Below, piece by piece: positions 20,470 to 29,717 of a DNA stretch of 64,000 nt (the stretch's first letter is position 1; every line of letters begins with the position of its first letter). The stretch is from RPQJ01 sp963846885 (GTDB lineage Bacteria > Pseudomonadota > Gammaproteobacteria > Steroidobacterales > Steroidobacteraceae). A model generated the notes under the pieces. The model had not been told where the DNA came from. It saw nothing but the letters and a program-made list of their open reading frames with translations, and ran no database searches. The translations under genes and the position numbers were made by a program. The stretch covers positions 186,001 through 250,000 of the forward strand of contig CAWJXS010000007.1 of the NCBI GenBank assembly GCA_963846885.1, read 5' to 3'.

Positions 20470-21191
20470 AGAAGACGATGCGACACATGGAAGCAGTCCC
20501 ACGCCGCCACCCGCGCGGGTCGATGTTGCTGATCGCGCTGCTGGGCCTCGCGCCCATGGTGCTGCCGGCCCAGACCGCGCCGGCCGCCAAGCCTGCGGTC
20601 ACGGCGCCGGGTCCGGCGCCGCAAGAGCTGATGCAGAAGGTCTCGCAAGACCTGTTGCGCGAACTCGACGCCAATCGCGCCCTCTACACCAAGGATCCGT
20701 CGCAGCTGCGCGTGCTCGCCGACAAGTACCTGCTGCCCAACTTCGACGTCGATTATGCGGCGCGCCTGGTGCTGGGCAAGCATTGGCGCACGGCGACCGA
20801 TGCGCAGCGGAAGCGCTTCATCGATGCGTTCTATCAGTCGCTGATGCGCAATTACGGCGACGCGATCGCCGAGTTCACGGCCGAACGGCTGACGCTGTTG
20901 CCGTTCAAGGGCGACCTTGCGTCGGGCGTCGCGACCGTGCGCTCCGAGGTCAAGCGCAGCAACGGCACGCCGGTGCCGGTCAACTACAGCATGCGCGCCA
21001 CGCCGCAGGGCTGGAAGGCCTGGGACATCACGATCGAGGGCATCTCGTACGTGAAGAACTACCGCACGGACTTCGGCGCCGAGATCGACCAGAAGGGCAT
21101 CGACGCAGTGATCCAGCGGCTCGAGGCGCAGAACGCGTCGGGCAAGCCGGACGCGCCGGGCACGACGCCCGCCAAGCCGGCTCGCGGCTGA
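20466..21191 (+). CDS. mlaC: Periplasmic phospholipid shuttle MlaC
   Basis: MlaC/Ttg2D-family protein of about 241 aa. A hydrophobic signal segment (MLLIALLGLAPMVLPAQ) precedes the mature domain, which shows ANRALYTKDPSQLRVLAD, DYAARLVLGKHWRTA and WKAWDITIEGISYVKNYR, the lipid-pocket blocks of this family. The GTG at 20466 overlaps the mlaD stop; ATGs a few codons in are equally possible starts. It carries phospholipid between MlaA at the outer membrane and MlaD. Confidence 0.92.
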   Translation: MKKTMRHMEAVPRRHPRGSMLLIALLGLAPMVLPAQTAPAAKPAVTAPGPAPQELMQKVSQDLLRELDANRALYTKDPSQLRVLADKYLLPNFDVDYAARLVLGKHWRTATDAQRKRFIDAFYQSLMRNYGDAIAEFTAERLTLLPFKGDLASGVATVRSEVKRSNGTPVPVNYSMRATPQGWKAWDITIEGISYVKNYRTDFGAEIDQKGIDAVIQRLEAQNASGKPDAPGTTPAKPARG

Positions 21192-21228
21192 GCGCGCGGC
21201 TGCTTACGGCACGAACCGAATACATCCC

Positions 21229-21531
21229 GTGGCCAGTTTTACGATCCAGCGTGTTGCAGACGGCCGGCTCGAGGCGAGCGGGGCGCTTGGCTACGAAAGC
21301 GCCGGCCGGGCGCTGCCGGGTGGCCTCGCGCTCATCGAGAAGGGCAAGCCGTGCACCATCGACCTGTCGCGAGTGACCGAAGCCGACAGCGCGGGTCTGG
21401 CTGTGCTGGTCGAGTGGCTGGCGACGGCGCGAGCTCGCGGCGCGACCATTCGTTACGAGGGCATTCCGGCGCAGATCCTGGCGGTCGCCAGGATCTCCGA
21501 CCTCGAATCGCTACTCCAGGACGGGAAGTAA
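21229..21531 (+). CDS. mlaB: STAS-domain subunit MlaB
   Basis: A 100-residue STAS protein from a GTG start. The motif TIDLSRVTEADSAGLAVL is the SpoIIAA/MlaB phospho-acceptor-like loop. In the Mla complex it binds MlaF and stabilises the ATPase. It ends the plus-strand mla operon and converges on mlaA, whose stop is 30 bp away. Confidence 0.88.
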   Translation: MASFTIQRVADGRLEASGALGYESAGRALPGGLALIEKGKPCTIDLSRVTEADSAGLAVLVEWLATARARGATIRYEGIPAQILAVARISDLESLLQDGK

Positions 21532-21560
21532 CGAGTACCCGATAGGGTCGTGACGGCCGC

Positions 21561-22478
21561 CTATGGCGCGGCGTCTTCCGCTTTTTCCGCCCCTTCCTGT
21601 CCTTCCTGTCCTTCCTGTCCTTCCGCTGTCTCCGCGTCTTCCTCGAGGGCTTCTTCCGCCCAGCTCGCCTCTTCTTCCGTCATCGGCTCGTCGGGCGGAT
21701 TGCCGTCGTACACCGCATACCGGCGCCGCTGCAGGAATGCATTGCGGACGAACGCGTAAGGGTCGTAGGTCTCGGCCAGTACCTTGTCGAGCGGCAGCAG
21801 CTCGGCGCGCGTGTGCACCAGGCTCAGGCCCAGCGAAAACCAGCGTTCGGCACCCGAGTCGTACCAGCGGAACGGTTGCGAGAAGTCATCGGCGATACGC
21901 GCCGGCGCATCGCGCACAGTGGCGGGGCCGAGGAAGGGCAGCATCAGGAAAGGACCGGGCGGCACGCCCCACCGGCCCAGCGTCTGGCCGGAATCCTCGT
22001 TGTGCTTGGGCAGGTTCGTCCCGCCCGACGCGACATCGATGACTCCGCCCCAGCCCAGCGTCGTGTTGAGCAGGAAGCGCCCGATGTCCTGCGTGCCTTG
22101 CTTCGGCTTTCCCTGCAGGAACTGGTGCAGGATCGTGGTGGGGTAGCCCAGGTTCTCGAAGAAGTTGCCGACGCCCGTCTGCACCAGCTTCGGCGTGTAA
22201 TCCCGGTACACGACGGCGACGGGTCGCAGCGCATAGCGGTCGAGCGTGTTGTTGAAGGCGAAGATGCCGCGGTTCATGCCTTCCCACGGGTCGGGATTGC
22301 GCACCCGCGGAGTGCTCGCGTCGTCACCGGTGGCGCGCGTGGTCGCACAACCCCCGAGCGTCAACGCCACCAGCAGCCCGCACGCGGCGGTGGCCATACG
22401 GCGGGAAAACGACGGTGAGCGGCTGCGCGGTGAGCCGGGGCAAAGCGGTATGAAGGGCATGACCTGTTGGAACTGCAT
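21561..22478 (-). CDS. mlaA: Outer-membrane lipoprotein MlaA (VacJ)
   Basis: Removes mislocalised phospholipid from the outer leaflet and passes it to MlaC. Lipobox LTLGGC follows a hydrophobic stretch preceded by SFSRR, and the VacJ core begins DPWEGMNRGIFAFNNTLDRY and includes LGRWGVPPGPFLMLPFLGP. The start is uncertain: Mets at 22514, 22478, 22460 and 22397 are all in frame, and one far enough upstream to keep the basic SFSRR is likeliest. The C-terminus is unusually acidic and holds a tandem GQE tripeptide from an exact 9-bp repeat. Its position next to the other five mla genes, convergent, makes a complete Mla locus. Confidence 0.92.
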   Translation of the reverse strand: MQFQQVMPFIPLCPGSPRSRSPSFSRRMATAACGLLVALTLGGCATTRATGDDASTPRVRNPDPWEGMNRGIFAFNNTLDRYALRPVAVVYRDYTPKLVQTGVGNFFENLGYPTTILHQFLQGKPKQGTQDIGRFLLNTTLGWGGVIDVASGGTNLPKHNEDSGQTLGRWGVPPGPFLMLPFLGPATVRDAPARIADDFSQPFRWYDSGAERWFSLGLSLVHTRAELLPLDKVLAETYDPYAFVRNAFLQRRRYAVYDGNPPDEPMTEEEASWAEEALEEDAETAEGQEGQEGQEGAEKAEDAAP

Positions 22479-22532
22479 GGAACGGCGCAATGATCCGCTC
22501 TGGATCGCGGACATTCTAGCCGTTGCCGTGCG

Positions 22533-24065
22533 TCAACTCAGCCTCGGCGGCGACTGTCCCGCAGGGTTTTCGTCCGACGGCGACTTGGAACGCTCGCGTT
22601 GCTTGGGCAGCCATTCACGCACCTCTTTCAATCGCGCGACGAATTTCGAGCGTTGCACCTGCGAAATATTCGGCACGGACAGCGCGAGTTCGAGCTGGTT
22701 GATGGCGAGCATGAGGTCGCCGCCCATCAGGTGATACTCCGCCATGTAGGAGTAGGCGTCGGCGACGTCCCCCGCGGCGTTTGCAGCGATCGCCGTGAGA
22801 CGAATCTGCTCCTGTGTCGGTGGCGTGTTGTTGAAGAGGTCCAGCAGGACTTCGTGCGCCCGCTTGGGTCGGCCTGCCTGCAGCAGCGCCTCGCCGTAGC
22901 GGACCGTCACGGGCACGTTGCGCGGTGCGAGCGCGCGGGCGCGTTCCAGTGTTTCGAGCGCGTCATGCGTGTGGCCTGCGGCGAGCTGCGACTGGCCGAG
23001 CGCGGTGTGGAACGCGAGCGTCTCCGGATACTGCTGCCGCAGGCGCGTGAACGTGGCCACGGCCGTCTCGGCCTGGTTGCCATAGAGCTGCGAGAGTCCG
23101 CGTCCGTACAGCTGTGCGAGCGTCAGGTCGGCGTCGTTGTCGCCCAGCGCGCGGTAGTATTCGCGCGGATCGCCGGTGCGCGAGACCAGCAGCACGCGGA
23201 TGCGCTCCTTCATCAACGAATAACTGAGGCTGTCCTGCACGTTGACCGGCGGGTATTGCAGCGCGCGGTCCTTGGATTCGGCGATGCGGTTGCTGGAGAC
23301 AGGGTGGGTGCGCAATAGCTCGGGCACGCGATCAGGCCCAAGCTGTGTGCGGCGGAACATCGTGTCGAAGAAGGCGGGCATCGCATTGGGATCGAACCCG
23401 GCCGCGGCCAGCACGCCGATGCCGATGCGGTCGGCTTCGTATTCGTTCTCGCGCGTGAAATTGATGCCTGCCTGAGCAGCCATGTTCTGCGCGGCAGTGA
23501 TCGCGCCCATGGTCGCGTCGGAGCTGCCGCCCCCCGCGGCACCCACGAGGATGGCGGCCAGGACCGCCGCGGTTGACATCAGGTTGACGCGGGACCGCGC
23601 CTCGATGCCGCGCGCGATGTGCCGCTGCGTGACGTGGGCGACTTCGTGCCCCAGCACGCCGGCGAGCTCGCTTTCGTTACGCGTCTCGAGCATCAGGCCC
23701 GAGTGGATGCCGATGTAGCCGCCCGGCAGGGCAAATGCATTGATCGCGGGATCGCGCACCACGAAAAAGTTGAAAGTGCGATTGCCGTCCTGCGCGAGAC
23801 TCGACAGCCGCAGGCCCAGCGACTGGATGTATTCGTGCACCTCGGGGTCGTCCAGGATCATGCCGCTTTCGCGCAGGTTGCGCATGACCATGCGGCCGAT
23901 CTGGTTCTCTTCCTCGAGACTCAGTGCTGCCTGTGCCGCGGTCCCCATTTCCGGCAACGAGTCCTGCGCGGATCTCTGGCCCTGCGCCATGCCAGGCACG
24001 AGGGCGAAACAGAGCAGGGCGAGCACCCACGATGGGGCCCGTCGCAACAGGATTTTGGCTTGCAT
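22533..24065 (-). CDS. bepA: Periplasmic M48 metalloprotease/chaperone BepA-like with TPRs
   Basis: A 510-residue protein with a signal peptide (LALLCFALVPGMAQG). The zinc site HEVAH is in the GHEVAHVTQRH helix, and the third ligand Glu is in NEYEADRIGIGV. A C-terminal half of TPR repeats starts near residue 300. BepA (YfgC) assembles or degrades stalled LptD and other outer-membrane proteins. It is transcribed toward mlaA, about 20 bp away, so the two may be co-expressed as an envelope unit. Confidence 0.92.
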   Translation of the reverse strand: MQAKILLRRAPSWVLALLCFALVPGMAQGQRSAQDSLPEMGTAAQAALSLEEENQIGRMVMRNLRESGMILDDPEVHEYIQSLGLRLSSLAQDGNRTFNFFVVRDPAINAFALPGGYIGIHSGLMLETRNESELAGVLGHEVAHVTQRHIARGIEARSRVNLMSTAAVLAAILVGAAGGGSSDATMGAITAAQNMAAQAGINFTRENEYEADRIGIGVLAAAGFDPNAMPAFFDTMFRRTQLGPDRVPELLRTHPVSSNRIAESKDRALQYPPVNVQDSLSYSLMKERIRVLLVSRTGDPREYYRALGDNDADLTLAQLYGRGLSQLYGNQAETAVATFTRLRQQYPETLAFHTALGQSQLAAGHTHDALETLERARALAPRNVPVTVRYGEALLQAGRPKRAHEVLLDLFNNTPPTQEQIRLTAIAANAAGDVADAYSYMAEYHLMGGDLMLAINQLELALSVPNISQVQRSKFVARLKEVREWLPKQRERSKSPSDENPAGQSPPRLS

Positions 24066-24111
24066 TGTCTCCCTCTGACAGCCGGTCTGGTCCCGGGTTC
24101 CTCGGGCAGGC

Positions 24112-25536
24112 CTACAGTTTCTCGGACGCGAAGTCCGCCAGCCGCGAGCGTTCGCCCCGGGTGAGGGTGATGTGGCCGTAGTGCTTCCAGCCGCGGAAGC
24201 GGTTCACCACGTAAGTCAGGCCGCAGGTGGTCTCGGACAGGTAAGGCGAGTCGATCTGCGCGATGTTGCCGAGGCACACGAGCTTGGTGCCGGGCCCGGC
24301 GCGGGTCACCAGGGCCTTCATCTGCTTGGGCGTGAGGTTTTGCGCTTCGTCCAGGATCAGGTAGCGGTTGAGGAACGTGCGCCCGCGCATGAAATTGAGC
24401 GAGCGGATCTTGATGCGGTTACGCAGCAGGTCGTTGGTGGCCGCGCGACCCCAGCTGCCGCCTTCCTGGCTTTGGGTGAGGACCTCGAGATTGTCCATGA
24501 GCGCGCCCATCCAGGGCTCCATCTTTTCTTCTTCCGTGCCAGGCAGGAAACCGATGTCCTCCCCGAGCGGGATCGTCACGCGCGTCATGATGATCTCGCT
24601 GTAACGATTCGTTTCCAGTGCCTGCGACAGTCCGGCTGCCAGCGTGAGCAGCGTCTTGCCCGTGCCCGCCGGACCGAGGATCGTCACCATGTCGATCTCG
24701 GGATCGAGCAGCAGGTTGAGCGCGAAGTTCTGCTCGCGGTTGCGCGCGCTGATGCCCCAGACGCCGTGGCGTTCGCTGCGATAGTCGCGCAGGACTTCGA
24801 TGACCGCCGAGTCGCCGTCGATGGAGCGCACGATGCCTTCGAGGCCATGCTCGTCGGCCTGGTACACGAACTGGTTGGGTGCCCAGTTGGCGATCAGCTT
24901 GTTGCGCACGCGGTAGAAGGTGCGGCCGCCGTTCTCGTGCCACGACTCGAGCTTCTTGCCCGACTTGTCCCAGAAATTGCCCGGCAGCTTTTCGACGCCG
25001 GTATAGAGGAGGTCGGCGTCCTCGATGGTCTTGTCACTGTAATAGTCTTCGGCGCGCACTCCGACGATCGCCGCCTTGATGCGCAGGTTGATGTCCTTCG
25101 ACACCAGCGTGACGCGCGCTTCCGGCTGCTGCTGCTGCAGCGCGAGGGTTTGCGCGAGGATGGCGTTGTCGGCCCCGTGACCGGGCAGCGTGGGCGGCAG
25201 GTTGCCGTTCAACTGCCGGGTCTGGAAGTAGAGGCGGCCGGTGGGAGGCTTCTTGCCGCCGGGTGCGTACTTGGCCGTGGGCAGTTCGATGCCGTGGTCG
25301 ATGTTGAGCTTGGGCGTGTTGGCCATCAGCTCATCGAGGAAGCGGCTGACCTGGCGCACGTTGCGCGCGGCTTCCGACAATCCCTTCTTGCCGGCGTCGA
25401 GTTCCTCGAGCACGGTCATGGGGATGAAGATGTCGTGCTCCTCGAACCGGAAGATGGCCGAGGGGTCGTGCATCATGACGTTGGTGTCGAGTACGTAGAT
25501 CCTGCGCGGTTCGATCTGCTTCCGGGACTTGGCCAA
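24112..25536 (-). CDS. PIN-domain / PhoH-like ATPase fusion protein
   Basis: A 474-residue protein. The N-terminal PIN nuclease domain spans residues 1-140 (YVLDTNVMMHDPSAIF, acidic residues at D17 and later). The C-terminal PhoH P-loop domain starts near residue 250 (GPAGTGKTLLTLAAGL, Walker A; RYLILDEAQNLTPKQMK, Walker B). This PhoH2/YlaK architecture is linked to RNA unwinding and cleavage. The two-domain arrangement is complete. It is separate from bepA by 46 bp on the same strand. Confidence 0.9.
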   Translation of the reverse strand: MAKSRKQIEPRRIYVLDTNVMMHDPSAIFRFEEHDIFIPMTVLEELDAGKKGLSEAARNVRQVSRFLDELMANTPKLNIDHGIELPTAKYAPGGKKPPTGRLYFQTRQLNGNLPPTLPGHGADNAILAQTLALQQQQPEARVTLVSKDINLRIKAAIVGVRAEDYYSDKTIEDADLLYTGVEKLPGNFWDKSGKKLESWHENGGRTFYRVRNKLIANWAPNQFVYQADEHGLEGIVRSIDGDSAVIEVLRDYRSERHGVWGISARNREQNFALNLLLDPEIDMVTILGPAGTGKTLLTLAAGLSQALETNRYSEIIMTRVTIPLGEDIGFLPGTEEEKMEPWMGALMDNLEVLTQSQEGGSWGRAATNDLLRNRIKIRSLNFMRGRTFLNRYLILDEAQNLTPKQMKALVTRAGPGTKLVCLGNIAQIDSPYLSETTCGLTYVVNRFRGWKHYGHITLTRGERSRLADFASEKL

Positions 25537-25597
25537 GTCGGGCTCCGCTGAAGACGAGGGTAGGGCTGGTGGGCGCGGTTGCGGGCCGCGGCGGGGT

Positions 25598-26071
<474 letters not shown>

Positions 26072-26082
26072 GCGGGGCGGGC

Positions 26083-26613
26083 TCAGGCCTTGAGGGGTTC
26101 GAGGATGGCGTCGAGATTCATGTGGTCGCACAGGTCCATGAATTCTTCGCGCAACGCGGCGATATGGATCCGGGTAGGCACGTGGATGACCATGTACACG
26201 GAGAACATCGGCGCGCCCGTATGCGCGGCGTTGTAGGTGCGGGTGCTGATGTCGCCCACGTCGATGCCGCGCGACGAGAAGAACCCGGACAGCGTGTGCA
26301 GGACTCCGGGCTGGTCGAGGCACACGACGTCGACGGTGTAACTGATCATGTCGACGCGGGGCGCGCGCTGTTCGGTGCGACGCACGGTGATGGTGAGGCC
26401 GGCCGCTTCGCCGAGCTTGTTGAGCTCGCCCTCGAGCTTGGCCAGCGTGTGCCAGTTGCCCGCGACGAGCAGCAGCATCGCAAATTCGTTGCCGAGCGCC
26501 GTCATGCGGCTTTCGAGGACGTTGCCGCCGCTTTCGACCACGACGCGAGTCAGGTCGTAGACCAGCCCGGTCCGGTCGTTGCCAATGGCGCAGATCGCGA
26601 TCAGTTGCTTCAT
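26083..26613 (-). CDS. gcvR: Glycine cleavage system regulator GcvR-like, two ACT domains
   Basis: A 176-residue protein composed of two ACT domains (IAICAIGNDRTGLVYDLTRV at the N-terminus and VVCLDQPGVLHTLSGFFSSR in the middle). GcvR binds GcvA and glycine to repress gcvTHP in E. coli. Domain make-up and the conserved gcvR-bcp/dapA neighbourhood support the call. No DNA-binding domain is present, as expected. Confidence 0.88.
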   Translation of the reverse strand: MKQLIAICAIGNDRTGLVYDLTRVVVESGGNVLESRMTALGNEFAMLLLVAGNWHTLAKLEGELNKLGEAAGLTITVRRTEQRAPRVDMISYTVDVVCLDQPGVLHTLSGFFSSRGIDVGDISTRTYNAAHTGAPMFSVYMVIHVPTRIHIAALREEFMDLCDHMNLDAILEPLKA

Positions 26614-26669
26614 GGATGCGTAGACTCAGTGTAGCGGCGCCACGGGGGCGCGTGTACCGCGATTTTGCC

Positions 26670-26699
26670 TTGCTTCGCTGCTTTCCGCTTGCGTAGCAT
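26670..26699 (+). promoter_or_regulatory. Candidate sigma-70 promoter of dapA
   Basis: TTGCTT (26670-26675), an 18-bp spacer and TAGCAT (26694-26699) lie 30 bp before the dapA ATG. A moderate match only. Confidence 0.35.
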
Positions 26700-26729
26700 G
26701 AGCGGTCGTCCCATCGAGGCTCCCGTCGA

Positions 26730-27614
26730 ATGTTCAAGGGCAGCATCCCAGCGCTCGTCACGCCCATGCACGCCGACGGAGCGGTCGATTTCCAGGCCTG
26801 GGACCGTCTGCTCGATTTTCACCTGGCAGAGGGCACGGATGGCGTCGTCGTCGGCGGCACCACCGGCGAGTCCCCCACGCTGGAGCCGGCTGAAGTCGCT
26901 GAACTCGTGCGGCGCGCCAAGGCGCGCGTCGTGGGCCGGATGCCCGTCATTGCTGGCAGCGGGACCAATTCCACGGCGAAGAGCGTCGAGCTTTCACGCG
27001 AGCTGGCGGCGGCAGGGGCCGACGGGCTGCTTGCGGTCGTGCCGTACTACAACCGGCCTACACAGGAAGGCCTGTTCCGGCATTTTTCAGCCATTGCCGA
27101 TGCCGTCGACGTCCCGGTGATTCTCTACAACGTACCGGGGCGCACGGCCTGCGACCTGCTGCCCGAGACGGTGGTCAGGCTCTCCTCGCATCCGCGGATC
27201 GGCGGCATCAAGGAGGCGACGGGCGACCTGTCGCGAGCGCAGGCCATCCTGGGCCATGCGCGCAAGGACTTCGTGCTGTTGAGCGGGGACGACCCGACGG
27301 CGGCCGAGCTCATGCAGCGGGGTGCGGGCGGCGTGATCTCGGTGACGGCCAACGTGGCGCCGCGGGCCATGCACGAGATGTGCGCGGCGGCGATGGCGGG
27401 GCGGCACGCGGAGGCCGTCGCGCTGAATGAAAAGCTGATGCCGCTGCACCTGGCGATGTTCGTCGAACCGAACCCGATTCCGGTGAAGTGGGCGGTGGCC
27501 CGACTCGGCTTGATGGGGCGGGGTATTCGCCTGCCGCTCACGCCGCTATCCGAGCGCCTCGAAGACGAGATCCTGGCCGCTATGAAGGCCGCAGGGGTCA
27601 GGATTCCGGCCTGA
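26730..27614 (+). CDS. dapA: 4-hydroxy-tetrahydrodipicolinate synthase
   Basis: First committed enzyme of lysine/diaminopimelate synthesis, condensing pyruvate with aspartate semialdehyde. 294 aa. The Schiff-base lysine is in GGIKEATGDLSR, the catalytic tyrosine in ILYNVPGRTACDL, and the substrate loop is GGTTGESPTL. The start MFKGSIPALVTPM is canonical. bamC, which often follows, is replaced here by tRNA-Ser. Confidence 0.97.
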   Translation: MFKGSIPALVTPMHADGAVDFQAWDRLLDFHLAEGTDGVVVGGTTGESPTLEPAEVAELVRRAKARVVGRMPVIAGSGTNSTAKSVELSRELAAAGADGLLAVVPYYNRPTQEGLFRHFSAIADAVDVPVILYNVPGRTACDLLPETVVRLSSHPRIGGIKEATGDLSRAQAILGHARKDFVLLSGDDPTAAELMQRGAGGVISVTANVAPRAMHEMCAAAMAGRHAEAVALNEKLMPLHLAMFVEPNPIPVKWAVARLGLMGRGIRLPLTPLSERLEDEILAAMKAAGVRIPA

Positions 27615-27686
27615 GCACGCCAGGGGCCCGATCGCGAGCTGCTACTAGCCGGGTGGGCGAGGGGCGTGTACCCTTCCGCCCCCTGT

Positions 27687-27834
<148 letters not shown>

Positions 27835-27946
27835 TGAGAACCCGCGTTACGTGGGTTCGACTCATCCGCAGTGCGGATGAGCACGCCCTCGATTGCGCAG
27901 CCATCGAGGGCGCCCAGGGGGCGAGGCCCGCCGCGGCGGGCCGAGT
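27835..27946. repeat. Four consecutive palindromes between the 76-bp repeats
   Basis: In order: GAACCCGCG/CGTGGGTTC, CTCATCCGC-AGT-GCGGATGAG, GCCCTCGAT/ATCGAGGGC, and GCCCGCC-GC-GGCGGGC. The first includes TACGTGGGTTCGA, identical to the tRNA T-arm segment, so it appears derived from the tRNA. Confidence 0.7.
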
Positions 27947-28022
27947 GAATCCCACCCTCTCCGCCAGATACGCAGCAACGCCCGCGCAAGCGGGCGTTCG
28001 TGTATCTGGCCCGAGGGGTGGA
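27947..28022 (+). repeat. 76-bp direct repeat, copy 2
   Basis: Exact copy of 27759-27834, offset by 188 bp, including 20 bases of the tRNA-Ser 3' end (CCA included) and the GCAA-tetraloop hairpin. No tRNA body precedes it, and no integrase is nearby. Confidence 0.92.
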
Positions 28023-28072
28023 AATAGGGGGCATTCACCTGTTGCCAAGAAGCAGGTGAATGTCCCCTATTT
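28022..28072. repeat. Long palindrome, 20-bp stem and 11-nt loop
   Basis: AAATAGGGGGCATTCACCTG (28022-28041) pairs with CAGGTGAATGTCCCCTATTT (28053-28072) with a single G-T wobble. It lies just upstream of the acyl-CoA ligase start. It resembles dispersed REP-type palindromes; it could also act as a terminator or RNA-stability hairpin. Confidence 0.75.
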
Positions 28073-28099
28073 ATCCGGAAACGGGTAACGTTCCCGTTC

Positions 28100-29671
28100 A
28101 TGGAAACGCCGCTCACGCCGCTCGACTTCCTCCGCCGTGCACGCAAACTGCACGGCGACCGAGAAGCTGTCATCGACGGCGACAAACGCTTCACCTACGA
28201 ACAGTTCGGCCAGCGCTGCGATCGCTGGTCCGCCGCCCTCCGCAGGCTGGGCGTGCAACGCGGCGATCGCGTCGCCACGCTCGCGCCCAACATGCACCAG
28301 CACCTCGAGCAGTATTACGCGGTGCCGCAACTCGGCGCCGTGATCGTGCCGATGAACTACCGACTCGTCGCCGAGGACTTCGTGTACCTCGCGAACCACA
28401 GCGGCTCCCGAGTCATGTGCGTGCACTCCGATTACCTGGATACCGTCGACAGCGTCCGCGAGCGGATGACCACGGTCGAGCACTTCGTGGCGCTCGAGGG
28501 CAGCAAGCCTGGCTGGCTGGAGTACGAGGCTCTGCTCGCCGCGAGCGAAGGCCGGTTTGAGCGCCCGCCGATCGCAGAGGGCGACCTGCTCTCGATCAAC
28601 TACACCAGTGGCACCACTTCGCGCCCGAAGGGCGTGATGATCACCCACCGCAACGCCTGGGTGAATTGCGTCGGCACGCTGGCGCACATACCGATGTCTC
28701 CCGCGGACCGGTTTCTCTGGACGCTGCCGATGTTCCACGCCAACGGGTGGACGTACACCTGGATCACGACGGCCGCTGGTGCGGCGCACGTCTGCGTGCG
28801 ACAGGTCGAAGCGTCGGCCATCTATCGGCTCGTCGAGGCTGAGCGCATCACCATGCTGTGCGCGGCGCCGACGGTGCTGATTGCGATTGCCAACGGTCCC
28901 GAGTCGTTGCGCCGCGAGTTGCGGCGGGGCGTGCGGGTGCTGACGGCGGGCGCCCCTCCCGCGGCGGCGACCATCGAGCGCATGGAAGGCGAGTTCGGCT
29001 GGTCGATCACCCAGGTGTACGGCCTCACCGAAACCGCGCCCTTCATCTCGATCTGCGCGCCGCTGCCCGAGCACGACCAGCTTGCGCCTGCGGAGCGTGC
29101 GCGCATCAAGGCCCGCCAGGGCGTCGAACTCATGACCTCCGGCGAACTGCGCGTCGTCGACGAGAACATGCAGGACGTGCCCCACGACGGCGCGACGCTC
29201 GGTGAGATCGTGGCCCTCGGCAACGTGGTGATGCAGGGCTATTACAACGATCCGGAAGCGACGGCCAAGGCGTTTCGCGGCGGCTATTTCCACACGGGCG
29301 ATGCAGCTGTCGTGCACGCCGACGGCTACGTCGAGATCCGCGATCGCTACAAGGACGTGATCATCAGCGGCGGCGAAAACATCTCGTCCATCGAAGTCGA
29401 GGGTGCGCTGTTGCGCCATCCGGCCGTGCTCGAGGTGGCGGTCGTCGGCATGCCGCACGAGCGCTGGGGCGAGTCTCCCCACGCGTTCATCGTCCTGCGT
29501 GACGGCTTGAGCGCGACACCCGAGGAAATGCGCGAATTCGCGCGCGGAGCCATGGCCCACTTCAAGGTGCCGACCGCTTTTACCTTCGTGCGCGAATTAC
29601 CCAAGACGGCCACCGGCAAGATCCAGAAGTACATCCTGCGCGGCGGCAAGTCGGCGATCGCCCGGCAGTGA
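28100..29671 (+). CDS. AMP-binding acyl-CoA ligase (AlkK-like fatty-acid CoA synthetase)
   Basis: A 523-residue adenylate-forming enzyme. The P-loop-like YTSGTTSRPKGVMITH, the A5 motif YGLTETAP, the A7 motif GYFHTGDAAV and the A10 lysine region PKTATGKIQK are all present. It activates a carboxylic acid to acyl-AMP and then acyl-CoA. Overall resemblance is to medium/long-chain ligases, but the chain-length preference cannot be read from the sequence. A short hairpin ACGGG/CCCGT lies 20 bp before the ATG. Confidence 0.88.
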   Translation: METPLTPLDFLRRARKLHGDREAVIDGDKRFTYEQFGQRCDRWSAALRRLGVQRGDRVATLAPNMHQHLEQYYAVPQLGAVIVPMNYRLVAEDFVYLANHSGSRVMCVHSDYLDTVDSVRERMTTVEHFVALEGSKPGWLEYEALLAASEGRFERPPIAEGDLLSINYTSGTTSRPKGVMITHRNAWVNCVGTLAHIPMSPADRFLWTLPMFHANGWTYTWITTAAGAAHVCVRQVEASAIYRLVEAERITMLCAAPTVLIAIANGPESLRRELRRGVRVLTAGAPPAAATIERMEGEFGWSITQVYGLTETAPFISICAPLPEHDQLAPAERARIKARQGVELMTSGELRVVDENMQDVPHDGATLGEIVALGNVVMQGYYNDPEATAKAFRGGYFHTGDAAVVHADGYVEIRDRYKDVIISGGENISSIEVEGALLRHPAVLEVAVVGMPHERWGESPHAFIVLRDGLSATPEEMREFARGAMAHFKVPTAFTFVRELPKTATGKIQKYILRGGKSAIARQ

Positions 29672-29717
29672 TCCGGCACCAAAGCCTGGCACGGGGCCGA
29701 TTGGTTATGATGCCCCC

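Noticed and set aside
29684..29710. TGGCACGGGGCCGATTGG before the membrane histidine phosphatase, another sigma-54-like match
   Set aside because: The -12 GC element is missing at the correct distance.
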